DNA of 64,000 nt from an uncultured Methanomassiliicoccaceae archaeon (GCA_905187815.1 CAJJJM010000001.1:124001-188000); one strand, 5' to 3'; numbered from the stretch's first letter, positions 1-8,637 are shown. Translations and numbers: made by a program. The notes: generated by a model from the letters alone, not told the origin.

Positions 1-1
1 C

Positions 2-865
2 CTGACAGGCGACGCGCCCGTGGACGAGGACGCCGAGCAGCCCGGATTCACATCCGAGATCACCGGAGCCGTGTTCTCCAACGGAAACGTCTCCATCGAC
101 GTCAGCATCACCAACAACACCGACAGGGACATGACCTATCTCATCACCGGAGGAAGCGACCTCTCCCTGAACAGCGCCTTCAGCCTCAACGTCCCCGCCA
201 ACAGCACGGCCTCCACGACCGTCTACGGAACCTACGACGTCAACCGCGTCGCTCCCGGATCCAGTGGAATGACCCTGACTGTGGCGGACATCAACGGCAC
301 CGACACCCAGACGATGGATGTCGACATGGGAGGCGATACATCCGCACCTATCGACGTCGAGGTCTTCAAGGCCGGCGACGACGACAGGGCCGCAAGCAAC
401 CGCGTCTCCGCGTACCAGTACATGTACGCGGTCACCGTCGTCAACAACAACGTCTACACCCACGATGTGACCATCAACGTGCCCAACGTCCCCAGCGGAT
501 GGTACGTGACCATCGTGGACGAGAGCGGAAGGACCATCGCCGAGAACGGCGCAACCTTCCAGGCGCCCGGTCTCCAGACCTCCGTCTACTACGTGAAGCT
601 GATGCTCCTCGAGCCCGGTCAGGACTCCACAGCGGTCCCGTCCATCACAGCCAACGTGACCGTCGGAAGCCACAGCGAGACCCTCAGCCTCTCCGCAGGC
701 AGCATCGACGTCAGCACCGACGACATGACCGCCTCTGGAGGCGACGCGCTCGACGAGAGGTCCGGACTCCCCGTCGGAATCTGGTTCCTTGTCGCAGTGA
801 TTCTCCTGATGCTCGTGGCGATCTTCTGGCTCGCCAGCAAGAGGGGGGTGTTCTCACGCAGATGA
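2..865 (+). CDS. Secreted, membrane-anchored beta-rich protein, 5' end missing
   Basis: The frame is open back to base 2, so the gene begins before the window; a GTG at base 20 is in frame but is probably internal. The visible 287 residues are rich in Asn, Thr, Ser and Val, with patches such as DVSITNNTDR and NVPANSTAST that resemble the Ig-like beta-sandwich repeats (NEW3/CARDB type) of archaeal surface proteins. The C-terminus has one hydrophobic span (GIWFLVAVILLMLVAIFWL) and a short basic tail, which points to an extracellular protein anchored in the membrane. Its stop overlaps the next gene's start by ATGA, so the two are probably co-translated. No catalytic motif is visible and the function is unknown. 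Confidence 0.75.
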   Translation: MTGDAPVDEDAEQPGFTSEITGAVFSNGNVSIDVSITNNTDRDMTYLITGGSDLSLNSAFSLNVPANSTASTTVYGTYDVNRVAPGSSGMTLTVADINGTDTQTMDVDMGGDTSAPIDVEVFKAGDDDRAASNRVSAYQYMYAVTVVNNNVYTHDVTINVPNVPSGWYVTIVDESGRTIAENGATFQAPGLQTSVYYVKLMLLEPGQDSTAVPSITANVTVGSHSETLSLSAGSIDVSTDDMTASGGDALDERSGLPVGIWFLVAVILLMLVAIFWLASKRGVFSRR

Positions 866-1701
866 AGACAGTAACAGCAGCAATCGCCATCATGGCGGTG
901 TTCGCGCTCTGCCTCGTGCCCCTCCAGGGCGTCGACGCGGACTACGCAGACATCGACGGCGAGACCAACGTGATCGGCGTCGGCGCAGATGCCGACTTCC
1001 AGGTCATCTACACCAACAACGACTACAGCTCCACGGACTACCCCAACCTCAGCATGGCCATCTCCTACGAGGCCAGGCTGGTCGACGGCTCCGGCGACAC
1101 CGTCAGCAACGGCGTCAGCCCGAGCTCCGGGGACCTGGACAACGGAACCGCGCAGACCCTGACGGTCTCCGCCCCCGACACCGCCGGCAGGTACACGCTG
1201 GTCGTCGACATCACCGTCGACGCCACCTACACCTCCACCGACGAGGAGGGCAACGAGACCACCCAGGACCTCGAGGTCGAGCCCAGGACTCTGGAGTACC
1301 CCATCACCGTGGTGGAGCCCATCACCCTCTCCGTCACCCTGTCCAACAACTCCGACGAGCCTCTGCAGGGATACGGCGTCTACTTCTACGTGGACGGCGA
1401 GAGGATCGACGACAGCTTCACCACCGTGGACCTCGACGCCAACGGAACGACGACCATCGAGTACGAGTGGATCACCGACGCCGGCTACGGAACACACGAG
1501 TTCCACGTCGAGGCCGCCGATGGCGGGAACATGGTCGACATCACCGGACTCGGTGAGAGGCACACGTTCTACATCGGGGACAACGACTACACATGGGTCA
1601 TCGTCCTGCTGGTGGTCGTGATCGTCCTGCTGGTCCTGGTCATGATCTGGGTCTACCGCAAGCCCGTGAAGAACTACGGAAAGCCCAAGTCCAGGCGCTG
1701 A
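862..1701 (+). CDS. Secreted, membrane-anchored beta-rich protein with signal peptide
   Basis: A 279-residue protein starting at the ATG that overlaps the upstream stop. Residues 1-26 form a signal peptide (MKTVTAAIAIMAVFALCLVP). The middle holds two or three Asp/Thr-rich beta domains of CARDB-like character, for example VTLSNNSDEPLQGYGVYFYV. A single strong membrane span near residues 242-264 is followed by a basic cytoplasmic tail ending KPKSRR. Architecture and overlap with the preceding gene suggest that the pair form a surface complex or share a partner. There is no recognisable enzyme motif. A GC-rich hairpin with a T-run follows 17 bases after the stop. Confidence 0.75.
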   Translation: MKTVTAAIAIMAVFALCLVPLQGVDADYADIDGETNVIGVGADADFQVIYTNNDYSSTDYPNLSMAISYEARLVDGSGDTVSNGVSPSSGDLDNGTAQTLTVSAPDTAGRYTLVVDITVDATYTSTDEEGNETTQDLEVEPRTLEYPITVVEPITLSVTLSNNSDEPLQGYGVYFYVDGERIDDSFTTVDLDANGTTTIEYEWITDAGYGTHEFHVEAADGGNMVDITGLGERHTFYIGDNDYTWVIVLLVVVIVLLVLVMIWVYRKPVKNYGKPKSRR

Positions 1702-1717
1702 AACCTAAAATGAAAAC

Positions 1718-1756
1718 GGAGGGCCCTCGGGCCCTCCCACTTTATTCTTTTTTGCA
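1718..1756. terminator. Convergent terminator hairpin
   Basis: GGAGGGCCC and GGGCCCTCC form a near-perfect hairpin at 1718-1737, followed by a T-rich run to 1756. It lies between the forward membrane-protein pair and the reverse translin gene, so it could serve both. Confidence 0.7.
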
Positions 1757-1759
1757 GAT

Positions 1760-2392
1760 TCACAATCTGCCGACGACCGCCGCCGTTGTCATGTCCGACC
1801 TGGTGCGGTCCATGATCCCGCGGGCGATGTCCTGCTTCCTGCGTACGGGGGCTATGGCGTCCGGGACATCCAGGAGCATTATCTCCCCGCTGATGTCCTC
1901 CATCATCGAGAAGTACCTTCTGGCACCGTCCATGTCCCCCTCCATCAGATGGGACGTCACGATCCTCCTGAGCTCGCCGACGCAGTCGCACAGCCCGAGG
2001 ACCCAGGCTGCCGAGGGGATCCCCAGTTCCGTCGGTGACGGGATGCGCCCATCGATCACAAGCGATCTGAGGATCGCGGCCTCGGCGTACTCCATCAGGG
2101 CGTCCTGGACCATCTGGGACAGTCTCACCTCAGGTGCACCAGTCGAGAGGAGCACCTCGACGGACGCTCTCATCTCATCGGTCGATGCGTCGTCCCCGAC
2201 ATGGATCGAATGGATGATCCTCTTGCTGAGCCTAATCACCCTGCGGGAGATCGCCATCGCGGCGTCCCTTTCATTCTCAATCCTCGCGAGGTCCTCTGCC
2301 GCCGAGCGGACCATGTCTGCCAAACCATCCATGGGCGGGGCATCGACATGGTACCATATAACCGGCAGTCCGTCGACGGCCTCATCCGTCAC
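1760..2392 (-). CDS. Translin family protein
   Basis: A 210-residue, almost entirely helical protein. The C-terminal segment RRKQDIARGIMDRTRSDMT is the family's most recognisable stretch, and the ordering of long helices (ENERDAAMAISRRVIRLSKR near residues 38-57) fits archaeal translin (COG2178). Translins bind single-stranded nucleic acid, and the eukaryotic translin/TRAX complex is a ribonuclease; which activity this one has cannot be told. It is the last gene of a reverse run after truA, with an 11-base overlap, so it is likely co-transcribed with purD and truA. Confidence 0.8.
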   Translation of the reverse strand: MTDEAVDGLPVIWYHVDAPPMDGLADMVRSAAEDLARIENERDAAMAISRRVIRLSKRIIHSIHVGDDASTDEMRASVEVLLSTGAPEVRLSQMVQDALMEYAEAAILRSLVIDGRIPSPTELGIPSAAWVLGLCDCVGELRRIVTSHLMEGDMDGARRYFSMMEDISGEIMLLDVPDAIAPVRRKQDIARGIMDRTRSDMTTAAVVGRL

Positions 2393-3173
2393 TGTGCATA
2401 ATCGATGAATAGAATCCGAGCCTCAGTCTGGCGGAGAACGTCTGTTCGTCGACCTTTCCGGAGAGCACATGGCTGTCGCACGGTATGAACTCCAGCCCAT
2501 CGTATCCGACCTCGGTGAGGGTGAGGGCGTCCGCCCGGGCGATGCCGAAGTTGCACTCCTCCCCTTCGAGCGCACCAGCCACATCCGCGAGCGAGCTGTG
2601 GCCCGATGCGACCTCCGCGATCGCCGCCGCAGTCCTGCGGACCATGTTCCACAGGAAGTACCTCGCCCTGTATGTGAGGATCACGCATCCGTCACCTTCC
2701 ACAATGTCCACGGAGTCCACGGTGACTTTCGTCGGCTTCCCGTCCGGGCGGCAGAACCTGGCGAAGTCGTGTTCGCCGACGAAGAGCGATGCGCACCGCT
2801 TCGCCATGTCGATGTCCAGTCCGTCCGACGGGAGGATGTACACATACTCTCTGGATGTCGCGTGGCGCGGGTTGAACCCTTCGTCTACCCAAGCGTATCC
2901 TGTGTAGAAAATGCCGTCCGACACGGCGTTCAATGCGCGGAGGAGCGCCTCGGGATCGTCGAATCCCGTGTTGAACACGGCAACGTTCCCGAGGGCGTTC
3001 ACTCCCTTGTCCGTGCGGCTGGCAATGCGCAGGTCCAGCTCCCCGTCCGCCAGATGGCAGACCTTCAGGAGCGCCGACCTCATCTCGCCCTCCACGGTCC
3101 TGGCTCCCGGCTGTATCTGCGAGCCGGAGAAGCCGTCGCCGTGGTAGGCGAACCTGACGGCGATGCGGTTCAT
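2382..3173 (-). CDS. truA: tRNA pseudouridine synthase A
   Basis: A 263-residue protein that converts uridines at positions 38-40 of the tRNA anticodon arm to pseudouridine. The N-terminus MNRIAVRFAYHGDGFSGSQ and the catalytic motif SRTDKGVNA, with the nucleophilic Asp at residue 55, are standard for TruA. The second-half motif YFLWNMVRR is also present. Its ATG overlaps the purD stop (ATGA at 3170-3173), and its own 3' end overlaps the translin gene, so the three genes form a tight operon. Confidence 0.93.
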   Translation of the reverse strand: MNRIAVRFAYHGDGFSGSQIQPGARTVEGEMRSALLKVCHLADGELDLRIASRTDKGVNALGNVAVFNTGFDDPEALLRALNAVSDGIFYTGYAWVDEGFNPRHATSREYVYILPSDGLDIDMAKRCASLFVGEHDFARFCRPDGKPTKVTVDSVDIVEGDGCVILTYRARYFLWNMVRRTAAAIAEVASGHSSLADVAGALEGEECNFGIARADALTLTEVGYDGLEFIPCDSHVLSGKVDEQTFSARLRLGFYSSIMHSDG

Positions 3174-4492
3174 GCGGAACGGAGTTCCCTCATGTGGTCG
3201 ACCCTGCGCTGGACTAGTGCGCGGGTCCCGATGTCATGGCGGACTGCCATGGCGTCGCACCTGACGTGCTTCAGAGCGGCCTCGCAGTTGGCCTCCGCCT
3301 CCTCGAGGGTGTCGGCGATGCCAACGACCCCCAGTGATCTGGACGTCCCTGTGACGAGCTTGCCGTCCTTCATGTCTACGTTGGCGTAGTACACGACGGA
3401 TCCGCTGCTCCTCACGGCGTCCTCGTCCACGGAGATCTCGTGTCCCGACTCGGACTTCACGCCGTATCCTCTGGGCACCACGTACTTGCAGACCGTGGCT
3501 TTCCTGGCGAAGTCGACGTCCCTGTCGAGCGTGCCCGTGGCCATCATGCGGCAGACATCCTCGAAGTCGTCCCCAATGAGGGAGAGGACGTTCATCGCCT
3601 CCGGGTCCCCGAACCTGGCGTTGATCTCGATGATCTTCGGCCCTTTCACGGTGAGCATGAACTGTCCGTACATGGTGCCCCTGTAGGGGCAGCCCTCCTC
3701 CGCCATGGCGTCGACTATGGACTGGAGGATCGCGAGCGCCTGCTCCCTCTCCCCCTGTGTTATGAAAGGCAGGAGGTGGTCTGCGTCGGTGTAGGATCCC
3801 ATGCCTCCGGTGTTGGGCCCCACATCCCCCTCGTAGGCGCGTTTGTGGTCCTGGACCAGCGGGAGGGGGACGATCCTCTTCCCGTCCACGAAGACCATCT
3901 GCGTGAACTCCTCGCCGACAGCCTTCTCCTCGAGGATCACACCGGCTCCGCCGATGTTCTGGTCGAAGATCTCGTTGATGTACTCCATGGTGTCCTCGAA
4001 GGAGTGCAGGTGCTCCCCCTGGACCTTGACGCCCTTTCCGCCTGTGAGGCCGACGGGCTTCACCACGATCTCGTGGTCCACGGTTCTGAGGTAGGCCTCC
4101 GCGTCCGCGGCGTTGTCGAAATGGGCGAACCCGAGGTTGCCGGCGATGCCGTGCTTCTCGACGAGCTCCCTCATGAACGTCTTGGACGTCTCGATCCTGG
4201 CGGCGGCCTTGGTCGGGGCTGCGCATGGGATGCCCTCGGCTTCGAGGGCGTCCACTATGCCTTTCTCCAGCGGGGCCTCGGGCCCGACGAAGGCCAGCTC
4301 GACCCCCTTCTCCTTGGCGAAGGCGACGACCTTGTCCACATCCTTCTCGTCGCAGAGCAGATGCTCCTTCGACCTGGCGATGATGCCAGGGTTGGCATTC
4401 TTCATCACTGCGTAAATCTCGGAGCCGGAGCGGGACAGCGCCTCCACGGCGGCATGCTCCCTGCCCCCTCCGCCCACGGCGAGGACCTTCAT
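3170..4492 (-). CDS. purD: Phosphoribosylamine-glycine ligase
   Basis: A 440-residue ATP-grasp enzyme that makes glycinamide ribonucleotide, the second step of de novo purine synthesis. The N-terminus MKVLAVGGGGREHA is the diagnostic PurD start. The ATP-grasp region (VVKPVGLTGGKGVKV near residues 140-154) and the metal-binding NARFGDPE segment near residue 290 are intact. Length is normal for the family. It lies 10 bases downstream of the hypB stop and overlaps truA. Confidence 0.95.
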   Translation of the reverse strand: MKVLAVGGGGREHAAVEALSRSGSEIYAVMKNANPGIIARSKEHLLCDEKDVDKVVAFAKEKGVELAFVGPEAPLEKGIVDALEAEGIPCAAPTKAAARIETSKTFMRELVEKHGIAGNLGFAHFDNAADAEAYLRTVDHEIVVKPVGLTGGKGVKVQGEHLHSFEDTMEYINEIFDQNIGGAGVILEEKAVGEEFTQMVFVDGKRIVPLPLVQDHKRAYEGDVGPNTGGMGSYTDADHLLPFITQGEREQALAILQSIVDAMAEEGCPYRGTMYGQFMLTVKGPKIIEINARFGDPEAMNVLSLIGDDFEDVCRMMATGTLDRDVDFARKATVCKYVVPRGYGVKSESGHEISVDEDAVRSSGSVVYYANVDMKDGKLVTGTSRSLGVVGIADTLEEAEANCEAALKHVRCDAMAVRHDIGTRALVQRRVDHMRELRSA

Positions 4493-4502
4493 GTTGACAC
4501 CT

Positions 4503-5153
4503 TCAGAGCTTGAGGGCTGCGAGGATCTCGTCCAGCCCCTGCTCCTTCTTAACGCTGCATTTGTAGATGTTCTTTGTGCCGCCCATCAGCTTGTTGTAGT
4601 CCCTGGCTATGACCTCCGGGTCCACGTCGACGGCGTCGGCGATGTCTATCTTGTTCAGGACGGCGACGTCGGAGTGGATGAAGATGTCGTGGTGCTTCCT
4701 GACCATGTCGTCTCCCTCGGTGGTGGAGATGACGACCACCCTGTAGTCGGTTCCGAGGGGGAAGTCGGCGGGGCACACGAGGTTCCCCACGTTCTCGATG
4801 AAGATCACATCGTAATCGTCCAGGTTGATGTCCGCCAGGGTCTTCTTGACGAGGTTGGCGTCAAGGTGGCACTCGTGTCCCGTGTTGCAGTTCACGGAGT
4901 GGAGTCCGGATTTCTCGAACCTGGTGTAGTCGTCGGCCCCGGTGACGTCGCCGGCGATGGCGCACACGCGGACGCCCTTCGCCCTGAGCTTCTCGGCCAG
5001 TTTGATGATGAGGGCGGTCTTCCCGGCTCCGATGGAACCCATGAAGTCGACGGATTTGATCCCCTTGCTCCTCATGAGACGGTAGTTCTCATGGGCGATC
5101 TTGTTGTTCTCCTTCAGGACGTCGATTTCCATTCCGGGCTGTACTATGTGCAT
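4503..5153 (-). CDS. hypB: Hydrogenase nickel incorporation GTPase HypB
   Basis: A SIMIBI-class GTPase that helps insert nickel into [NiFe] hydrogenases. I chose the ATG at 5153 (MHIVQPGMEI) over the in-frame ATG at 5174 because a TATA-like AAATAGT lies about 26 bases upstream of 5153 and covers the other start. That start gives 216 residues. The P-loop GSIGAGKT is at residues 39-46. Cys95, His96 and Cys127 match, as I recall it, the zinc site numbering of the Methanocaldococcus HypB structure. NKID near residue 155 is the guanine-specificity motif. hypE is elsewhere in the window (38264-39310). The gene heads the reverse hypB-purD-truA-translin run. Confidence 0.92.
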   Translation of the reverse strand: MHIVQPGMEIDVLKENNKIAHENYRLMRSKGIKSVDFMGSIGAGKTALIIKLAEKLRAKGVRVCAIAGDVTGADDYTRFEKSGLHSVNCNTGHECHLDANLVKKTLADINLDDYDVIFIENVGNLVCPADFPLGTDYRVVVISTTEGDDMVRKHHDIFIHSDVAVLNKIDIADAVDVDPEVIARDYNKLMGGTKNIYKCSVKKEQGLDEILAALKL

Positions 5154-5173
5154 GGGTGGCGAAAGCCTGTGCA

Positions 5174-5184
5174 TACTATTTAGC
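5174..5184 (-). promoter_or_regulatory. TATA-like box for leaderless hypB transcript
   Basis: Read on the reverse strand the site is CTAAATAGTAT. Its centre is 26 bases upstream of the ATG at 5153, the spacing expected of an archaeal TATA box to a transcription start at the first codon. No Shine-Dalgarno sequence precedes that ATG. Confidence 0.5.
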
Positions 5185-5247
5185 TTGTTCGTGCTACGCC
5201 AATCGTCTCTATAATAGAATAAGAAAGAGGGGTAGAACCCCTCGGAT

Positions 5248-5655
5248 TCAGTTCGTGCTGATATCGAAGGAGGAGCGATAGACCTCCTTGACCACCGATG
5301 ACACGCCGTCCTGGTCGAGTGCCGCGTCGGCGATCGCACCTGCGTCGCCGGAGCTCACATCGAGGAGTATGACAACCAGGGTGCGGTTCTGGACCGTGTC
5401 GCCGTTGTCGGTGTAGGCTCCGTCCGCCCAGTACATCGTGTATCCGGTGCCGTAATCGCTGGTAATCGTGTCCTTCATGTAGGACTCGAGAGCATCCATC
5501 TGGCTCTGTGTGGCGTCCGCATCCATGCCGATGTATATCCTGTATCTGTCGTCGGAATCGTCCCCGGTGGCCACCATGATTATCGCGGCGGCGGCCACGA
5601 TGACGGCGACCACCGAGATCACGATAGCCGCTTTCGGTACAATGTCGTAATCCAT
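5248..5655 (-). CDS. Small membrane-anchored protein of unknown function
   Basis: A 135-residue protein with one N-terminal membrane span (AAIVISVVAVIVAAAAIIMVA, residues 9-29) and an external or lumenal domain of about 100 residues containing RYRIYIGMDADATQSQ and RTLVVILLDVSSGDAG. The domain has alternating strand and helix character, compatible with a small ferredoxin-like alpha/beta fold, but I do not recognise the family. A short hairpin (AGGGGTAGAACCCCT) lies just past its stop. It is monocistronic, between hypB and the forward HEPN gene. Confidence 0.7.
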   Translation of the reverse strand: MDYDIVPKAAIVISVVAVIVAAAAIIMVATGDDSDDRYRIYIGMDADATQSQMDALESYMKDTITSDYGTGYTMYWADGAYTDNGDTVQNRTLVVILLDVSSGDAGAIADAALDQDGVSSVVKEVYRSSFDISTN

Positions 5656-5785
5656 GGGGCTCGCAACGGGATGCCGTTATAAACTGCGATGGGTGGATGC
5701 TCGGCCCGTGTGCGATGCACCGCATACGTAGACTCGGTATTCTACTTCGGTGTCGGTTAAGAGGCCGTCGGCCGATTACATATGC

Positions 5786-6457
5786 ATGTCCTCGGACCCC
5801 CGCAGGGAGCTCAGGCGCCTACAGGATTCCCCCGTTTTCAAGACATACACCGAACTGAGACGCATGTCGATGTGCTACGACATGATGGATTCGAAGCTTG
5901 ACGAACTGATCGACGCGGTGCGCACGACGAGGCGCATGTGTCCGGACCATTGGAGCAGGTACGAGACGATCGAGTCGCACACCATGGGGATATGCCAGCT
6001 GCTGGCGGACTTCCTCTCGAGGATGTACTCATGCAAGAACTACGCCGCGGTCTGCGCCAAGAGGCACGGGATCGACCGCGAGTTCAGGGCCCTCAAACAC
6101 GAGGGGCTGGGTTTCGAGGTCTCGCTCGTCGTGAACCTGAGGAACTACGTGGTGCATGTGGACATGCTCCCTCTGGAGATAGATGTGAGGGACGGGAGGG
6201 TCGTGTTCACACGGAGATGCTGCGGCGACGGGATATGGAGCACCAGTCAGAAGGTCTACCTCCGGGAGATCGACCTGGAGTCGCTGCTCAGGTCGTACTC
6301 CGACACGATGTCCGTGTTCTACGCCAGGTACTTCGGCATGCTGGTGGAGGCGATGCGCACCCAGCTCGGTGCCTGCAGGCAGGAGATCGGGGACCTCAAC
6401 CGCAGGGTCGGATACGAGATGGTCAGGTTCGACCCTCTGGCGGGGATGAAGGCGTGA
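5786..6457 (+). CDS. HEPN-motif protein, possible ribonuclease
   Basis: A 223-residue soluble, mostly helical protein. I chose the ATG at 5786 because a TTAAGA box lies about 29 bases upstream; a GTG at 5750 is an alternative. Residues 119-124 read RNYVVH, the R-N-x3-H form of the HEPN catalytic motif (Rx4-6H with a polar second residue), set in a helix after LGFEVSLVVNL. HEPN proteins are often RNases of toxin-antitoxin, CRISPR and defence systems, but others are inactive. Seven to eight cysteines are spread along the chain. No nucleotidyltransferase (MNT) antitoxin partner is adjacent; the next gene is a broken AAA ATPase. The enzymatic role is inference from the motif alone. Confidence 0.6.
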   Translation: MSSDPRRELRRLQDSPVFKTYTELRRMSMCYDMMDSKLDELIDAVRTTRRMCPDHWSRYETIESHTMGICQLLADFLSRMYSCKNYAAVCAKRHGIDREFRALKHEGLGFEVSLVVNLRNYVVHVDMLPLEIDVRDGRVVFTRRCCGDGIWSTSQKVYLREIDLESLLRSYSDTMSVFYARYFGMLVEAMRTQLGACRQEIGDLNRRVGYEMVRFDPLAGMKA

Positions 6458-6468
6458 TCGCCATACAA

Positions 6469-6547
6469 TAGATATGGTGAGAAACCGATACTTAGGATAC
6501 TATAGATCTGGTGCAGATCCATTCAAAGAAAACTCTAGATTTGGTGA
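6469..6547 (+). repeat. Three 12-base direct repeats, period 33-34
   Basis: TAGATATGGTGA (6469-6480), TAGATCTGGTGC (6503-6514) and TAGATTTGGTGA (6536-6547) are copies of TAGATNTGGTGM starting 34 and 33 bases apart. They fill the AT-rich gap between the HEPN gene and the broken ATPase. Period and position resemble the period-32 array before the intact ATPase at 48063-48141, although the sequence differs. Confidence 0.75.
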
Positions 6548-6612
6548 TTAATGAATACAATCAAATGTAATTATGCAATATTGTCATTTATCTTCGCAGG
6601 AAAGCCTACGAT

Positions 6613-7278
6613 ATGCTCCTTAAGTGGAAGGGTGAGAGTACCGGCTCATCCGCGATTCTCATCAACGGGGCCCGTCTTGTAGGGAAGAGCTTCCTGGCAG
6701 AAGAGTTCGTCAAAAGGGAATATCGGGATTACACCACAATCAATTTCACTAAACTGGATCCAGCCGTCAAAGCCGTGTTTGATGGATACGATGGCAATAT
6801 CGACAATTTTCTACAGGCGCTGTCCGTGGCAATCGGCAGGGTCCTGCCTGTCAGGGAGTCCTTGGTGATATTCGACGAGGTTCAGTTGTGTCCCAAAGCT
6901 AGGCAGATGATAAAGTTCCTGGTGGAGGACGGGAGGTACGACTATATCGAAACAGGGTCCCTGTTGTCGATCAAGACGAACATCAAGGAGATGGTCATAC
7001 CCTCTGAGGAGGAGAATCTGAATCTCTACTCTCTGGATTCTGAAGAGTTCCTCTGGGCGATGGGGAACGAGACCGCGATCCCACATCTCAGGAGGTGTCT
7101 GGCGGATACCAGTCCCGTGGAGGTGAAGTCCTCGGACCAATTGAATCACAGTTCCCTGAACCGTTTCATAGACAGGTTCGGAAGAACGGCTGGTCAGGTC
7201 TATCTTCTGTGCACTAAGAATGTCAGATGGTCCGGGGATGTGCTGTACCGGCCCCTATACATGGCAACCATCCTGTAA
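6613..7278 (+). pseudogene. AAA ATPase (DUF4143 type) with internal deletion
   Basis: The 221-codon frame joins the two ends of a protein normally about 450 residues long. It opens with an ATPase domain: Walker A GARLVGKS at residues 19-26, Walker B LVIFDE at 84-89, then TGSLLSIKTNIKE and EEFLWAMGNE near 145-153. Directly afterwards comes the C-terminal nuclease-like part, SPVEVKSSDQLNHSSL at 167-182 and RWSGDVLYRPLYM. The intact relative at 46664-48025 has about 220 residues between the corresponding points (EEYLWALG at 147-154 and AIEVKTGK at 378-385). The middle, including the rest of the helical domain, is therefore gone without loss of frame. It may still be expressed as a mini-protein, but decay is more likely. 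GC content is lower than in its neighbours. Confidence 0.75.
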
Positions 7279-7344
7279 TGGGAACGCGTGTGCGCGCGAG
7301 CGCAACCAATCTAAACGATAAGGGGATACCTTCAATCGAACAGC

Positions 7345-8637
7345 ATGTACTCCGAATCGCTTTCCAAAACCTTGGAGTCCCTCGGCGCGGTCGAGGGCAC
7401 CAAGCTGTCCGTCGTCAGGGACGGCAGGACGTACGTCGGGACACTCATGCCCCATCACGAGTTCAGCGCCCCGGACATCCTCATCCTGAAGATGAAGTCC
7501 GGATACAACGTCGGCATCAGGATCACCGACTCCGCGGAGATCTCGGTGCTAGAGGCTCCCGTGGAGAGGGTCAAGCCCGAATCCGAGGTCGAGTTCAAGA
7601 AGGGCCTGCCCAAGCTGGTCCTCATCGGTACGGGCGGAACCATCGCATCCTATGTGGACTACAGGACCGGGGCTGTCCACCCCGCCCTGTCTACCAGCGA
7701 CATGGTCAACGCGGTCCCAGAGATCAGGGACATAGCAAACATCGATGCCACCGTCCTGTTCTCCATATTCTCCGAGAACATGAACGTGGAGCACTGGCAG
7801 GCCCTCGCGGAGGAGGTCGCCAGGCAGATCAACGACGGGGCCGACGGGATCATCATCCCCCACGGTACGGACACTATGGGGTACACCGCCGCCGCGCTGT
7901 CTTTCATGCTGGGCGACGTCCCCAAGCCCGTCGTCCTGGTCGGGGCGCAGAGGTCCTCCGACCGCCCCTCCTCGGATGCCAGCAGCAACCTGATGGCATG
8001 TGCCAGGTTCTGCAAATCCGGAAAGGCGGGGGTATACGTCATCATGCATGACACGCCCGGCGACGATTCCTTCGCAGTCCACTTCGGCACCCGCGTCAGG
8101 AAGATGCACACTTCCCGCAGGGACGCGTTCCATAGCATCAACGCGCTACCCGTGGCCCATCTCGACAAGGAGGGCAAGATCACATTCAACACGGATCTGC
8201 CGGCGGTCTCCTCGGAGAAGGCCGTGGCCAGCACCGCCATGGAGAGGTCCTGTGTCCTTCTCCAGTACTACCCCGGGATGGACCCCTCGCTTTTCGAGGA
8301 CGTGTTCATGAGGTCCAAGGGAGTGGTCATCGCCGGTTCCGGTCTGGGCCATGTCAACGAGAACATGATTCCGCTCATCAAGAGGGCATGCGACAACGGC
8401 ACGGTCGTGGTGATGACCAGCCAGTGCCTCAACGGGAGGACGAACCTCAACGTCTACAACACCGGAAGGGACATGCTGAACGCCGGTGTCATCACGGTCT
8501 ACGACATGCTGCCGGAGACCGCCTATGTCAAGCTGATGTGGGCCCTCGCGAACTCCTCCTCCCCGGAGGAGGCCAAGGATGTGATGAGGGTGCCGCTCGC
8601 GAATGAACTGTCCGACAGGAGGACCATCGATGAGTGA
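7345..8637 (+). CDS. gatD: Glutamyl-tRNA(Gln) amidotransferase subunit D
   Basis: A 430-residue asparaginase-like subunit that releases ammonia from glutamine or asparagine for GatE, so that Glu-tRNA(Gln) becomes Gln-tRNA(Gln). An N-terminal beta domain of about 85 residues precedes the asparaginase core. The first catalytic Thr lies in GTGGTIAS (residues 95-102) and the second in PHGTDTMG (near 172-179); SQCLNGRTNL follows near residue 350. GatDE is found only in archaea. The 3' end overlaps gatE by eight bases. Confidence 0.96.
   Translation: MYSESLSKTLESLGAVEGTKLSVVRDGRTYVGTLMPHHEFSAPDILILKMKSGYNVGIRITDSAEISVLEAPVERVKPESEVEFKKGLPKLVLIGTGGTIASYVDYRTGAVHPALSTSDMVNAVPEIRDIANIDATVLFSIFSENMNVEHWQALAEEVARQINDGADGIIIPHGTDTMGYTAAALSFMLGDVPKPVVLVGAQRSSDRPSSDASSNLMACARFCKSGKAGVYVIMHDTPGDDSFAVHFGTRVRKMHTSRRDAFHSINALPVAHLDKEGKITFNTDLPAVSSEKAVASTAMERSCVLLQYYPGMDPSLFEDVFMRSKGVVIAGSGLGHVNENMIPLIKRACDNGTVVVMTSQCLNGRTNLNVYNTGRDMLNAGVITVYDMLPETAYVKLMWALANSSSPEEAKDVMRVPLANELSDRRTIDE

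Noticed and set aside
5174..5339. N-terminal extension of HypB up to 5339
   Set aside because: The extension is Ser/Arg-rich, runs through the promoter region and has no HypB homology; zinc-ligand numbering also fits the start at 5153.
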